A stretch of 64,000 bases of DNA, taken from contig LLCB01000080.1 of assembly GCA_001414345.1 (NCBI GenBank), forward strand, positions 124,001-188,000, in the 5' to 3' direction. How positions within the stretch are numbered: position 1 is the first letter of the stretch; every line of letters starts with the position of its first letter. This stretch comes from Hymenoscyphus infarciens (Eukaryota; Ascomycota; Leotiomycetes; Helotiales; Helotiaceae). A program made the position numbers and the translations under genes. Below the pieces are notes generated by a model. That model was not told the origin of the DNA. It saw nothing but the letters and a program-made list of their open reading frames with translations, and made no database searches. Below, piece by piece: positions 24,383 to 33,468 of this stretch.

Positions 24383-25960
24383 ATGGGCCCCGAAACAGCC
24401 TTGGCTGTGACTGGGCTTTTTCTAGCTGGACCTGGACTTGCGATAATATTCAGCGATTTCGGTTCGTACATCGTCGGGCGAGTTGACACAATAAAGAATG
24501 CCCCTCAGCTCGTTCTCGAACTCCAAAACATCGGTCGAGCGGTATGCGAAGGTCGCCTACAAGCCAATTTGGTGATTGCCGAAAACTCTTTTGAGCATGC
24601 GCTGAATGAGGGCCTTCGAGCCGATTTAGTTCGAGGCTTGGAGGAAATGCGCGTTAAACTTCTTCGAATCGACGAATTGCTCGACAAGTTGGTTGGTGAA
24701 AAGGGCACCGTAAACAGATTCAAGCTTGCAATGCCTCCACTCTGGACTTGGTCGACTGACGCAAAAAGAATCATACGAGATTTCGACAAAGCGCAAACCA
24801 ATTTCCAAATCACCATCGACCTTGTCGAACGATGCCATCAAGCTGCCAATCAATCCCTTCGACCATTGTCACCAGACAAATACAAACCCAAGGTCAATCC
24901 AGACGGGTCTACCTATACACCACTCCAACCAAATTCGCATATGTCGACGGGGTCTGCAGAAATTCCAGACACAAGGGGAAATCCAACCACCACACAAGTC
25001 ATAGTCGAGTATGCCCAGGAGTTCCCAAAGGAATTGATTCCAAGTATTGCCCGTTATTTGGTCAAGACGCAACCTCAAGCAGGGCTTCTAAATTGTCTGG
25101 GTTACCACGAAGACGAAAACCCTTATCTCGTTTTCCAACAACCGAAAGACGTCGGAAATCTCTCAACACTTCAAACTACCATGCTGAAGACACCAGTTTC
25201 CGAACGCAACCCCGGAGGAGGACACGCACTGGAAATGAGATTACGGCTCGCTCATCTGGTTTCGATTTCTGTGCTCTCTGTCTTCAATGGGGATTTCGTC
25301 CACAAGAACATTCGCCCAGACACCATTCTTCTCCTGAGACCAATGTCATCTGAACATCCCAACTCCACTGATAGTCTTGTTTCCGCGACTCCGTACTTGA
25401 GTTACTGGACCATGTTGAGGAAAGCAAGCGATCTCTCGGATTGGAGGGGGGAAACAAGCTGGGTCCGAGATATTTATCGACATCCCCAACGTGCAGGTTT
25501 ACATCCTCAAGAGCGATACAACATTGGACACGACATATATAGTCTTGGTGTTTGTCTTCTTGAAATTGGGTTATGGGAATCATTGGTAGTCACCAAGAGG
25601 GATACTGATGCTCTTTTGGTCGACATCAACGACGCTTATGATGTGACTGAGCTCACTTTGTCAGATAAATATCAAGCCAAGGCGGTTGAACTTCAATTGG
25701 TTGGGCGAGACCAAGCTGACTCAATCGACGTCCTGACAAATCCGTCAACTGTCGTGAAGGTGTTGGTCGCACTGGCTCAGGAGTCATTACCTCAACGGAT
25801 GGGTACGAAGTATGCTGAAGTAGTTGTTGTTTGTTTGACATGTTTTGACCAGGGATTAAGAGCGGAGCTAGGGGAAGAGGTTGACTTTGAGACAAATCCC
25901 GAGTCTGTAGCTGTTCGATTCAAGATGATTGTGGTCGAAGCTTTGGCACAAATGTATTAA
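24383..25960 (+). CDS. HeLo-domain protein with C-terminal pseudokinase
   Basis: Intronless, 525 residues. The N-terminus (LAVTGLFLAGPGLA, then FGSYIVGRV, LVLELQNIG) matches the HeLo / prion-inhibition-and-propagation helical domain of fungal cell-death proteins such as HET-S, covering about 5-200. Residues about 205-520 keep a kinase fold outline: a hydrophobic HLVSISVLSVFNGDFVHKNI helix and catalytic-loop region, and DIYSLGVCLLEIG (384-396). The catalytic residues are lost. HRD is replaced by HKN (307-309), no DFG is present (SYWT near 340), and the VAIK-like lysine appears absent in VIVEYAQ. It is therefore a pseudokinase. HeLo plus kinase-like architecture is known in ascomycetes; the likely role is membrane-targeted cell death or incompatibility, controlled by the C-terminal domain. 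The divergent neighbour is an intact kinase. Confidence 0.8.
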   Translation: MGPETALAVTGLFLAGPGLAIIFSDFGSYIVGRVDTIKNAPQLVLELQNIGRAVCEGRLQANLVIAENSFEHALNEGLRADLVRGLEEMRVKLLRIDELLDKLVGEKGTVNRFKLAMPPLWTWSTDAKRIIRDFDKAQTNFQITIDLVERCHQAANQSLRPLSPDKYKPKVNPDGSTYTPLQPNSHMSTGSAEIPDTRGNPTTTQVIVEYAQEFPKELIPSIARYLVKTQPQAGLLNCLGYHEDENPYLVFQQPKDVGNLSTLQTTMLKTPVSERNPGGGHALEMRLRLAHLVSISVLSVFNGDFVHKNIRPDTILLLRPMSSEHPNSTDSLVSATPYLSYWTMLRKASDLSDWRGETSWVRDIYRHPQRAGLHPQERYNIGHDIYSLGVCLLEIGLWESLVVTKRDTDALLVDINDAYDVTELTLSDKYQAKAVELQLVGRDQADSIDVLTNPSTVVKVLVALAQESLPQRMGTKYAEVVVVCLTCFDQGLRAELGEEVDFETNPESVAVRFKMIVVEALAQMY

Positions 25961-27253
25961 GGCTAGAGAGGTTTGAACACACTCAAAAGGACTCCCTCAC
26001 ACTACTATTGAAAAAAATATTCTCCTTTTGTTATACTTTGCACTTCTACCAACCTGCAACGATAGCAATAATCGAACAGCTCTTCTTTGCTCCTTTGTTT
26101 GTCTAAACAAGAATTTAAAATCCAATGACATAGAAAGCGAATCTCATTCCCAGGAAGCTTTTTTGTCAAGGGTACTCTACCCAAAGATTTGTCGACTACA
26201 CCTACTAAGCATTAATGATTACCTTCTAAAATTCAGCGTGCTTTAGCATGCCTGTACGAGGAATCTATTTTTCCGAAATTGCGATCCTGAGAACAGATCC
26301 CAAACGCGAATTAGAATCGACATAAATTAACACTAAGTTCAGATAACCATCATTAATTCAATCTACCTATTTTCTGGGTTATGTGTATAAGTTCTTTTAG
26401 AGGAATAAATAGTGAAGTGTTTATGTTCCCGTGAAATTTATTGTTTGACCCCCCTGACTTTAGCGACCGGGCGCTATTTTTTCAGCCAGCTTGCTTTGCT
26501 CCCGAGGATTTTCCGAGGCAAGTTCTCTGAGAACAGAAATATATTTAAATACTTACTATCTTGTAAAAGTATCTAAAAACAAGGGCAATTTTAGATATGA
26601 AAACAGTAGGAAGTTCAGACGAATTATTCATGAGACAAAGTTTGTGATAGAAACTTAGTACTTGTACTGAGGCTTCGTTAGCAGAGAGGTAGGCATTACT
26701 CTACGAACACCTACTTTTTTTTACCTTAGTTGCATGAAAGAGTCTAGAATAATCGAAAGTATTATTTGAGATGCTGTCAGAGAATTCAAAACTGTTTTTT
26801 TGATTTTTCTAAACCCCTCTGAAAGACTATTCGCAATTGTCCTAGCTTTGCTCGAGTAATGAGACAACAGGTGGTCGTAGAGTAATACTCAAAACTAAGA
26901 TGAAATGTTGGCAAAAGTGGAGAGTGGGTATTGAAGAATTACAATATCTGGTTCAAGAAAGATGATGCATGAGAATAGTAAGAGAACATATATTCATTGG
27001 AAAGTGGACAATCATAAGCGTACGCATCATGGTATATAACAAAAGAAAAAACAATGCTGCAAGTCCCAAGTCCATCCTTACTCCCAAAAGACCTCGCGCC
27101 TATATCACCTATCAACCAGTTTTCCCAATTTCCCTCCGGAGAAAAACGTAACAAAGGAAAACATTATTTTCAGACTCCAAATATCACATACCCATCCTTC
27201 CCTACCCATTTCCACCCCCATCCCAGTACTCCAAAAAAACAAAAGAAAAATCA
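25961..27253. other. Intergenic, no gene recognised
   Basis: About 1.3 kb of moderately AT-rich sequence with no convincing ORF, repeat or RNA gene. The two flanking genes converge here, so both 3' UTRs must lie in it. Confidence 0.6.
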
Positions 27254-28830
27254 TCATATCAACCTCTTCTCCCTCTCCTTTATCCCCTCCATCTCCTCCC
27301 CTTCTTCAGCCCGAAAAAGCCCCGAAATAAAAGTCCGTTCATTAGTAGCAAGATCCACTTCCAAATACCTTATTTGCTCAGCGTTGATCCCCAATCCCAT
27401 CTCCCCAGATCTGAGACTGTGGATATCATTTCTAGCTTGTGCATCGTTTCTTACGTGCAAGTCAGTTTTCGTTTGCATATCGTTCCTCGGTCCTTGAATA
27501 TCACTTCTTTCACTTGGATTTTGTCTCACAACCTGTTCGCTTTTCAGACCATGTATCGACGGATTCCTCACCGGTCCCTGTTTCCCGTGTCTACCCTCTG
27601 GCATCAAAGGCCGATTGTTGCTGTTGATGGCCGGGAAAAGTGATACTCTTCGAGAGTGACGACGTGGTGAGTTCTGGGGACTGGATTTTGTGGGTGAGGA
27701 TTGGTGCTGTTGTTGTGGTTGGACTTGGACTTGTGAAGGGGTGGATGGTGCGTATTGTTGTGCTTGAATTTGAGTATGGGTTGGAGAGTGCTGTGTTTGA
27801 TATTGGGTATGCGTTGGAGAATGTTGAATATGGGTCGAGGAACGGAGTGGAGGGAGGGATGGACTTTCGGCAGGGGGCGAGGGCAGGGGTTTATCGGGAA
27901 GATGGCGACCGGCTGGGAAGGGGTGGATAGCTAAGGCGGTTGGGGAGACAGTTTTTGGTGGTTCCGTTTCAGGGATTCGGTGGGATGAGGTTCGGGTTGG
28001 GTATTGAGTAGTATTAGTAGTAGGTGAAAGGTTTTGAGCCTGGTCGTTAGATATTTGCGGTGTGGTTGGAGATTGTTTGTTGCGTTGTTGCCTTAATGAT
28101 GGCTGGGAGGCCACAGTCCGGGGACGACGAAGGTGGTTATTTTCGCAATGCTCGATTCGTTGTTGGAGATGGTGATTGCGTTGGGTTAAAGCTTTTACTG
28201 TTGCCTCTGCTGCAATTGCACGCGAAAGAAGTTGCCGATTTTCATCGTCTATTAATGCGATAGTTTGCTCTAGTTTTTTAATGACAGAACGTGACTGGGA
28301 TATGTTAGTTCATGTTGGATTTCGCAACCGAAGGAGAGTATACATACTGCAGTTGCAGAGCTTTGGAAATCTAATTGTTGGCCAGGATAGGCGGATCTTT
28401 TCGAATGAAGAGCGATTTGTGAAGTATCTTCCAGTTCAACAGCAAAAGCACCCGATGAGGATTTGGTGGACGAGTTTGGTGACGCGGGAAGCTCATAGAT
28501 CTCACTATCGAAGACCGTATCTACCGCCGACTGTGGAGTGACATTTGTCTCGGTTGAAGGGTGTCTTTTGTGTCGGAACTCGAAGTTCCATCTTTTACTT
28601 TTCGGCGTGGCCTGACTGGATGTGCTCAGAGTAGTGCTCACGAGTGACACCTCGCTGGGAGCATAATGCTTCGTTCTCGCTGTATCGTTCGACTTTTTCT
28701 TCTTTTCCTTAACACCCTTCTCCGTGACACCAGCTCCATCTGGAGAGAACTGTGTAATGACATGTGGGATGGCAACTTTGGCCTGTTTGTCCTTCGCCGG
28801 CGGGGCGTCGACCATTGGACAAAACGACAT
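27254..28830 (-). CDS. Unknown Ser/Pro/Gln-rich protein, two exons
   Basis: Exons 28830-28348 and 28267-27254 join in phase across an 80-bp intron (GTATGT...AG), giving 498 residues. The first 160 residues are basic and Ser/Thr-rich. A short helical stretch (about 162-195, with DDENRQLLSRAIAAEA) could form a coiled coil. Residues about 205-400 are low-complexity Pro/Ser/Gln with HSPTHTQ-type near-repeats, and about 400-498 are charged. No catalytic domain or membrane segment is visible. I do not recognise the family. Low complexity and a signal-free N-terminus suggest a nuclear or cytosolic regulatory or scaffold protein, but that is inference. Confidence 0.6.
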
Positions 28831-28989
28831 CTTCGCTCAAGTTACGACAAGACGTACCGAGGAGATGTAGCCGAGTTTGATATAGAGAAGGTAAGAATAT
28901 GGCACGAAGATCGCGACCTTTGTTGCTGATGAGACAAACTAAGGGAGGCTGTGAGGGCAAGCAGTGGTAAAAGAAGTTCCTTCAAAGAA

Positions 28990-29256
28990 CTAGAAACTAG
29001 GTAGACATGTGCGAAGGATGTTGGGTTGGATATACGGACAGGTAGCGACATGAAAAATTGGAATGCCCCGGACCTGTTGCGTGTGGAACCAGCATCCGAC
29101 TGGGCAATGGCGTGTTTCATACTCACCTGGGACAAGATGGCTGCATGAGTGCTGCACACCATAAGAGAAGACCACCATGACGAAGAAATCCTTCTGCTGG
29201 CTGGCTGCTGTGCCTTGATTGATTGATAGGAGCAGTAACACAGTCAGCCTAAGCAA
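28990..29256 (-). CDS. Possible small secreted Cys-containing protein (weak)
   Basis: An 88-residue ORF starts with a signal-peptide-like segment (MLRLTVLLLLSINQGTAA, cut plausible after AA). Several cysteines follow (in HSCSHL, RHCPVGCWF, ATCPY and RTCLP). The size and cysteines would fit a small secreted protein. It has no repeat or homology I recognise, lies just upstream of another minus-strand gene, and could be part of that gene's 5' UTR or chance. Confidence 0.25.
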   Translation of the reverse strand: MLRLTVLLLLSINQGTAASQQKDFFVMVVFSYGVQHSCSHLVPGEYETRHCPVGCWFHTQQVRGIPIFHVATCPYIQPNILRTCLPSF

Positions 29257-31125
29257 CCGTACACGCTGTCGCCTGTAGGGATGCCGCTTGGCCTTCCGAG
29301 GACTGGCTCTCGTATATATGGCTTGCGCTTAGCGGTAAGAAAAGACATATTTAGATAAAGACGGGATAGTTTCTGGGATGGTTTGGAGGGCTGAGAATGA
29401 AAAACTTGACAGAGTGACAAAAATCAGAGTGCGGGGGCGCGTCAAGGTCGCCTCGAAGCGCCGTACCAAGAAGGGGACCAGAACCGACGCTGCGGCCGAC
29501 CTGGTTGCTATCATGCAGCATACGAAAAAAAGGGGAGGCGAGACTCGAGACAGTGGTCGGAATTTTCATGCCGTGTCACAGATTGACTCGACAAACAACA
29601 TACAAATGGAATTGTAGTCGTCACCGTATGGTACCGTGTCGGTATTGGTGAAAGGCCTGAACAGTTGGACTGGGAATGGAAACGAGACGTCGAGCCGAGC
29701 GATATGGGCTGATTGGGCTGTACCTGCCGTGAAGACTCCAGTACTGCAGGTGGTGCTGCTTCGCCTCCAACGACGCGGCGAAGGAAGAGCTTCGTAGAGG
29801 TGAGGGGTTTACGACTACCGCTCCTTGTCGATGCGTGCTGGTCCTGCTGTGCTGTTGTGGTATCTTTCGTTGAATCCAGGTCTCGGGAAAACAGGATTCC
29901 ATGAACGGGGTGCATATCTAGGAATTGATTGTTGATTCAGAGGTATTTCGCTTCCCCACTCTGCGCAAGCAACGCGCAGGCCGGTTTGATCTTGACAATG
30001 CCGTAAGTCTTGACTGAGGTGGGAATGGCATGTTGGCGAAAGGGAAGACAAAGCAGGTGTGCAATGAATCAGGGGTCTCGTTGGTTGGTTGGCGTGTGAT
30101 GTTGGTGTTGGTCTGGATGAAGCAAGGCAGAGTGGGAATCTTGGACCCTGTAAGCGAGCTTAGGTGCCTCTACAGGGACGGAAAAAACGTCCGCATTTCC
30201 CCCCTCGAAATCTTAGTCTAAATTGGAAATAAATCCACAATACCCTTATTGAAAAAGAAGCAACCTCGTTCTATTATTAATTAGCGATCAGGAATTTATT
30301 CTAGATTTTTTTAGTATTTTTTTAAGCGCAATCAGAGATACTATTATAGTAATAGTGGTGTTCGGCTAAAGGGTGCGTGAGTCTGAGAAAGCCACGCCTA
30401 AGTTTTACACACTCCCGTAAAACTTAGTACTTAGCCATAAATCTTAGCTACTGTAATCCTATAATTACGGAAGAATCGCTGCCGGTTTCTGACCCTGTAC
30501 TGCTTACTTACGCTGGACTCCAGGTTCAGGGCAATGGGCAGGCCTGATAATGCGCAGTCCTTTACCACGCCTCTCGGAAGCCGGGTGAGATTTACGAAGA
30601 ATAGTACGCCATAGGTAGGTACCTCTAATTTGCAACTCAAAGCATGAGAAAACTTCAAGCACCTACTGGTTGAGCTAGATTTAATACCGATGTGACAATG
30701 ACAAAACAAACAACCTGTTGAGGAAGCGATTTCCCCCTGAAACCCTACAAGCTGTAACCGAAGATCAGATCGGTACGCGTTGATCACCTCTTTAGGTTAC
30801 GAACAACGTGTTTGCTAATATAAGTTTAAAACCCTTAAGGTATGAAAAGTGAAAGAACAAAAATAAGAGTGATCCGTTGTAAGCAATTCACCTTGAAATG
30901 ATCGAGTTGTTCGATTGAGAAGATATGGGGGCCTTGGGCGGAGATGACCCCCCGGCTAGCTTCTCGTGCTTCTCGTTAGGAAGGGTTCCAGGTTCAGCCT
31001 TAAAAGCCTCGCGGAGCGAAATCCTCCTCACAAAAAAAGAGACCAGCCTCGACTTTCTCCCCACCACCTCACGAAATTCTGCGTATCAACACAGGCGTCT
31101 GCGCCGCAACAGAGTACCTCTCAAT
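29257..31125. other. Intergenic, no convincing gene
   Basis: Several short ORFs on both strands overlap each other and show no domain, signal peptide or splice logic. The only structure noted is a perfect 11-bp hairpin at 30398-30427. The promoter of the downstream FHA gene must lie at the right end. Confidence 0.5.
30398..30427. other. Perfect 11-bp inverted repeat (hairpin)
   Basis: CTAAGTTTTAC and GTAAAACTTAG are separated by an 8-base loop. This could be a short footprint of an inverted-repeat element or a protein-binding palindrome. No poly-T tail or gene context assigns a role. Confidence 0.4.
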
Positions 31126-32094
31126 ATGGAAACCTCCCGGACTGGAGATGAAAGGGAGCGACGTCGACAGCACCGCTCGCACTCGTCCTCGGACGACTCG
31201 GAAGAGGAACGTCGACGTCGAAGACGCAGAAAGGAACGCGAAATTGCAGAACGAGACAGTGATCGCGGTGATCGGAGTAGACGCGACGACAAACATAGAG
31301 ATCGCGACAGCAATGGCAGAAGAGATGGGGATAGAGATAGGAAACTTCGCAATTCGCGGAGCCCAGCCCCAGCCTCCTCTCGAAGGAGGACGGATGATAG
31401 AGAGTCGAAACATCGGCGCACACGAGATCGTTCACCATCGCACAGAGATAGAAGAGAAAAGGACACCAGAGGGTCAAGGGAGGGTTCTGCGACACAAGTG
31501 AGCCGGAAGAATAAGGGCCCACTACCATCACAAGCTTCCTCCTTCCAACAAAACCTCGACCCTTCTACGGCACTCGTACCAGCCGGCGACGGAGAGGCGC
31601 CCGAAAAGCAAAAGCCCAATTTCGCCCCAACAGGACTTTTAGCAGCAGCGTCAAATTCAATTGCGCAAGCCGATGGCACGTCAGTCGTTCTCAAGTATCA
31701 CGAACCAGCCGAGGCGCGCAAGCCACCCGCGAAAGATGAATGGAAGCTGTTTGTGTTCAAAGGCGCAGAGATTCTGGAGACTATCGATCTTAGCAGAAGA
31801 AGCTGCTGGTTAGTGGGCCGAGAAATGACGGTGGTGGATATGGCAGCAGAACACCCAAGTATCAGCAAGCAGCATGCCGTCATACAATTTCGATTCATTG
31901 AAAAGACGAACGAGTACGGGGATAGGTTGGGCAAGGTTCGGCCATATCTTATCGATCTCGAATCAGCAAACGGTACTTCGTTGAACCAAGAGGAAATCCC
32001 TCCTAGTCGATACCTAGAGTTGAGGGACAAGGACATGATTCAGTTTGGGCACAGCACTAGGGAGTATGTCTTGATGCTATCTCCCAAGATCTAA
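31126..32094 (+). CDS. pml1: FHA-domain protein, Pml1/SNIP1-like RES complex subunit
   Basis: Single exon, 322 residues from the ATG at 31126. The frame is open further upstream (to 30925), but that extension looks non-conserved, and METSRTGDE starts the typical protein. Residues 1-125 are an Arg/Ser/Asp-rich RS-like tail with RDRD and RRRR runs. Residues about 205-320 form an FHA domain with its phosphothreonine-pocket motifs: GRE, SISKQHA and SANGTSLN, and then the usual MIQFGHSTREYVLML end. This order matches SNIP1 and yeast Pml1, a subunit of the retention-and-splicing (RES) complex that acts with the spliceosome in pre-mRNA splicing and nuclear retention. It is a housekeeping gene. Confidence 0.88.
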   Translation: METSRTGDERERRRQHRSHSSSDDSEEERRRRRRRKEREIAERDSDRGDRSRRDDKHRDRDSNGRRDGDRDRKLRNSRSPAPASSRRRTDDRESKHRRTRDRSPSHRDRREKDTRGSREGSATQVSRKNKGPLPSQASSFQQNLDPSTALVPAGDGEAPEKQKPNFAPTGLLAAASNSIAQADGTSVVLKYHEPAEARKPPAKDEWKLFVFKGAEILETIDLSRRSCWLVGREMTVVDMAAEHPSISKQHAVIQFRFIEKTNEYGDRLGKVRPYLIDLESANGTSLNQEEIPPSRYLELRDKDMIQFGHSTREYVLMLSPKI

Positions 32095-33258
32095 GTGGAT
32101 CCAGGCTGCGGAAAAGTACTTTTTTTTTATTACTCAATTTCAATGTTCACATCGCGTTTGGTTCGTTATATCCCAGGGCTTCCACAAGGAACGTTACGTG
32201 GGCTCTAGCAAAGAGGAGGCTGAAATTCATTTCAGACTCTCCAGAGGACTCGAGTCCTACACTTTTCTTCACTAGGATGCATTCTTCCCCTTACCTACCT
32301 ACCTTGGGAATCGCGACTAGACACATTGGGGGAAGCGTCGCTCGTGTTTGAATAGTTCGCCTTGGTTACACAGCCCCATGTTCTCAACGCCATCGTGGTC
32401 ACCGGTACAACTGTGAGGAAAGCACAAACCCCGTTGGAGTCTGTTCGAAAGGAAGACGATAGGGCTGCTGTCACTTCAGTGATAACAAGTACGCCAGAGC
32501 AACGCAATGTCTTATAGTCTATATTGCTACTCACCGAGTGACAGATGTCCCGGAATAGCGGAAGATAGTACCTAATGGAATGCACATTTTCGGAAGCAAT
32601 GCGCCCAGAGAAGGCAACAGTTTAATAGTTGAGGCTCGAGGAGACAGAGCCGCAATACGTCAGCTGAGTTGAGTAGTGGCGAGGGGAAGAGTTAATGCCT
32701 ATTTAGCCTTGAGACAAGCACCGAAGGAATCACCATAGCGCAGTCCAATGAAATGGGGCTCATGTCTATCCTCGGACTGCATAGCGTATCAATTCTCAGT
32801 CTTGCTTTCTTCTCGTTTCGCCTCCCAATATATGCGTTTCCCAGTATAGTTGTATACAGGTCTCACCGAGTCCTGGCCCCCGCACTTTGTCACGTTGTTG
32901 CCTTGCTTTCTTTAGTATACGAGGTACTCTCACAGAGGTTAGTGTGTTAGTAGATACTCGAGTATCATCTCACTGCAGCCGTAGCTGTAGTTGTCCTCTT
33001 TACTATACTCGCTCACATCTCAGATTTCCCTCTGTGGTACGGACCGATCAGAAGCCCGGACCTGCAGGTACTATTAGAAATCTTACGCTCGCTCCACGAT
33101 GACTGGTAGTCAGTGATCATGGCCCAAGTCCTGGTGGTTGTAACTCGCTGTGACTTGTTGCAACGTACGAGGTCACTGGACTGGTCGCTTTTGCCCGTCG
33201 TCAGTTCCCTCGTATCTTGTACTGACTTTTTTCAAGCCTCTAGGCGATCTCTTTTTCC
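32095..33258. other. Intergenic, no convincing gene
   Basis: It holds the Pml1 3' UTR (an 8-T run near 32121). A 96-residue minus-strand ORF (32295-32585) has GT/AG-like sites but no recognisable domain. I see no supported gene. Confidence 0.45.
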
Positions 33259-33300
33259 CCCTAATCCCTAACCTCTAACCCCTAGCCTCTAGCCCCTAAC
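33259..33300. repeat. Degenerate telomere-like heptamer array
   Basis: Six 7-bp units run in register: CCCTAAT, CCCTAAC, CTCTAAC, CCCTAGC, CTCTAGC, CCCTAAC. The reverse complement is GTTAGGG-like, close to but longer than the TTAGGG unit usual in filamentous fungi. It ends 10 bp before a 99-bp inverted-repeat element and 168 bp before the large transposon at 33469. Confidence 0.55.
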
Positions 33301-33310
33301 CTTATATGCG

Positions 33311-33409
33311 CTACTATCCCCCCCCCCTAAATAAAATGTAGAGTGCATAGACATTTAGTTTAGTATAGCGGCCGTGCGCTTACATTTTATTTAGGGGGGG
33401 GGATAGTAG
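33311..33409. mobile_element. 99-bp inverted-repeat element with C10/G9 arms
   Basis: The left arm begins CTACTATCC, has ten C, and then TAAATAAAATGTA (to 33340). The right arm is its reverse complement with nine G (33381-33409). ATGCG directly flanks both sides (33306-33310 and 33410-33414) as a likely 5-bp target duplication (6 bp if one terminal base is reassigned). It is too small to encode anything; a MITE-type insertion is the simplest explanation. Confidence 0.7.
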
Positions 33410-33468
33410 ATGCGCCACTCCGCAAATAAACCTTGTACTTCCTAGTTGGAACTCTAAGCGAACCCCCG

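Noticed and set aside
30431..30787. 118-residue minus-strand ORF
   Set aside because: No recognisable motif or composition bias; it reads as chance open frame.
32295..32585. 96-residue minus-strand ORF with GT/AG-like sites
   Set aside because: No domain, signal peptide or splice pattern that improves the frame; it overlaps the 3' flank of Pml1.
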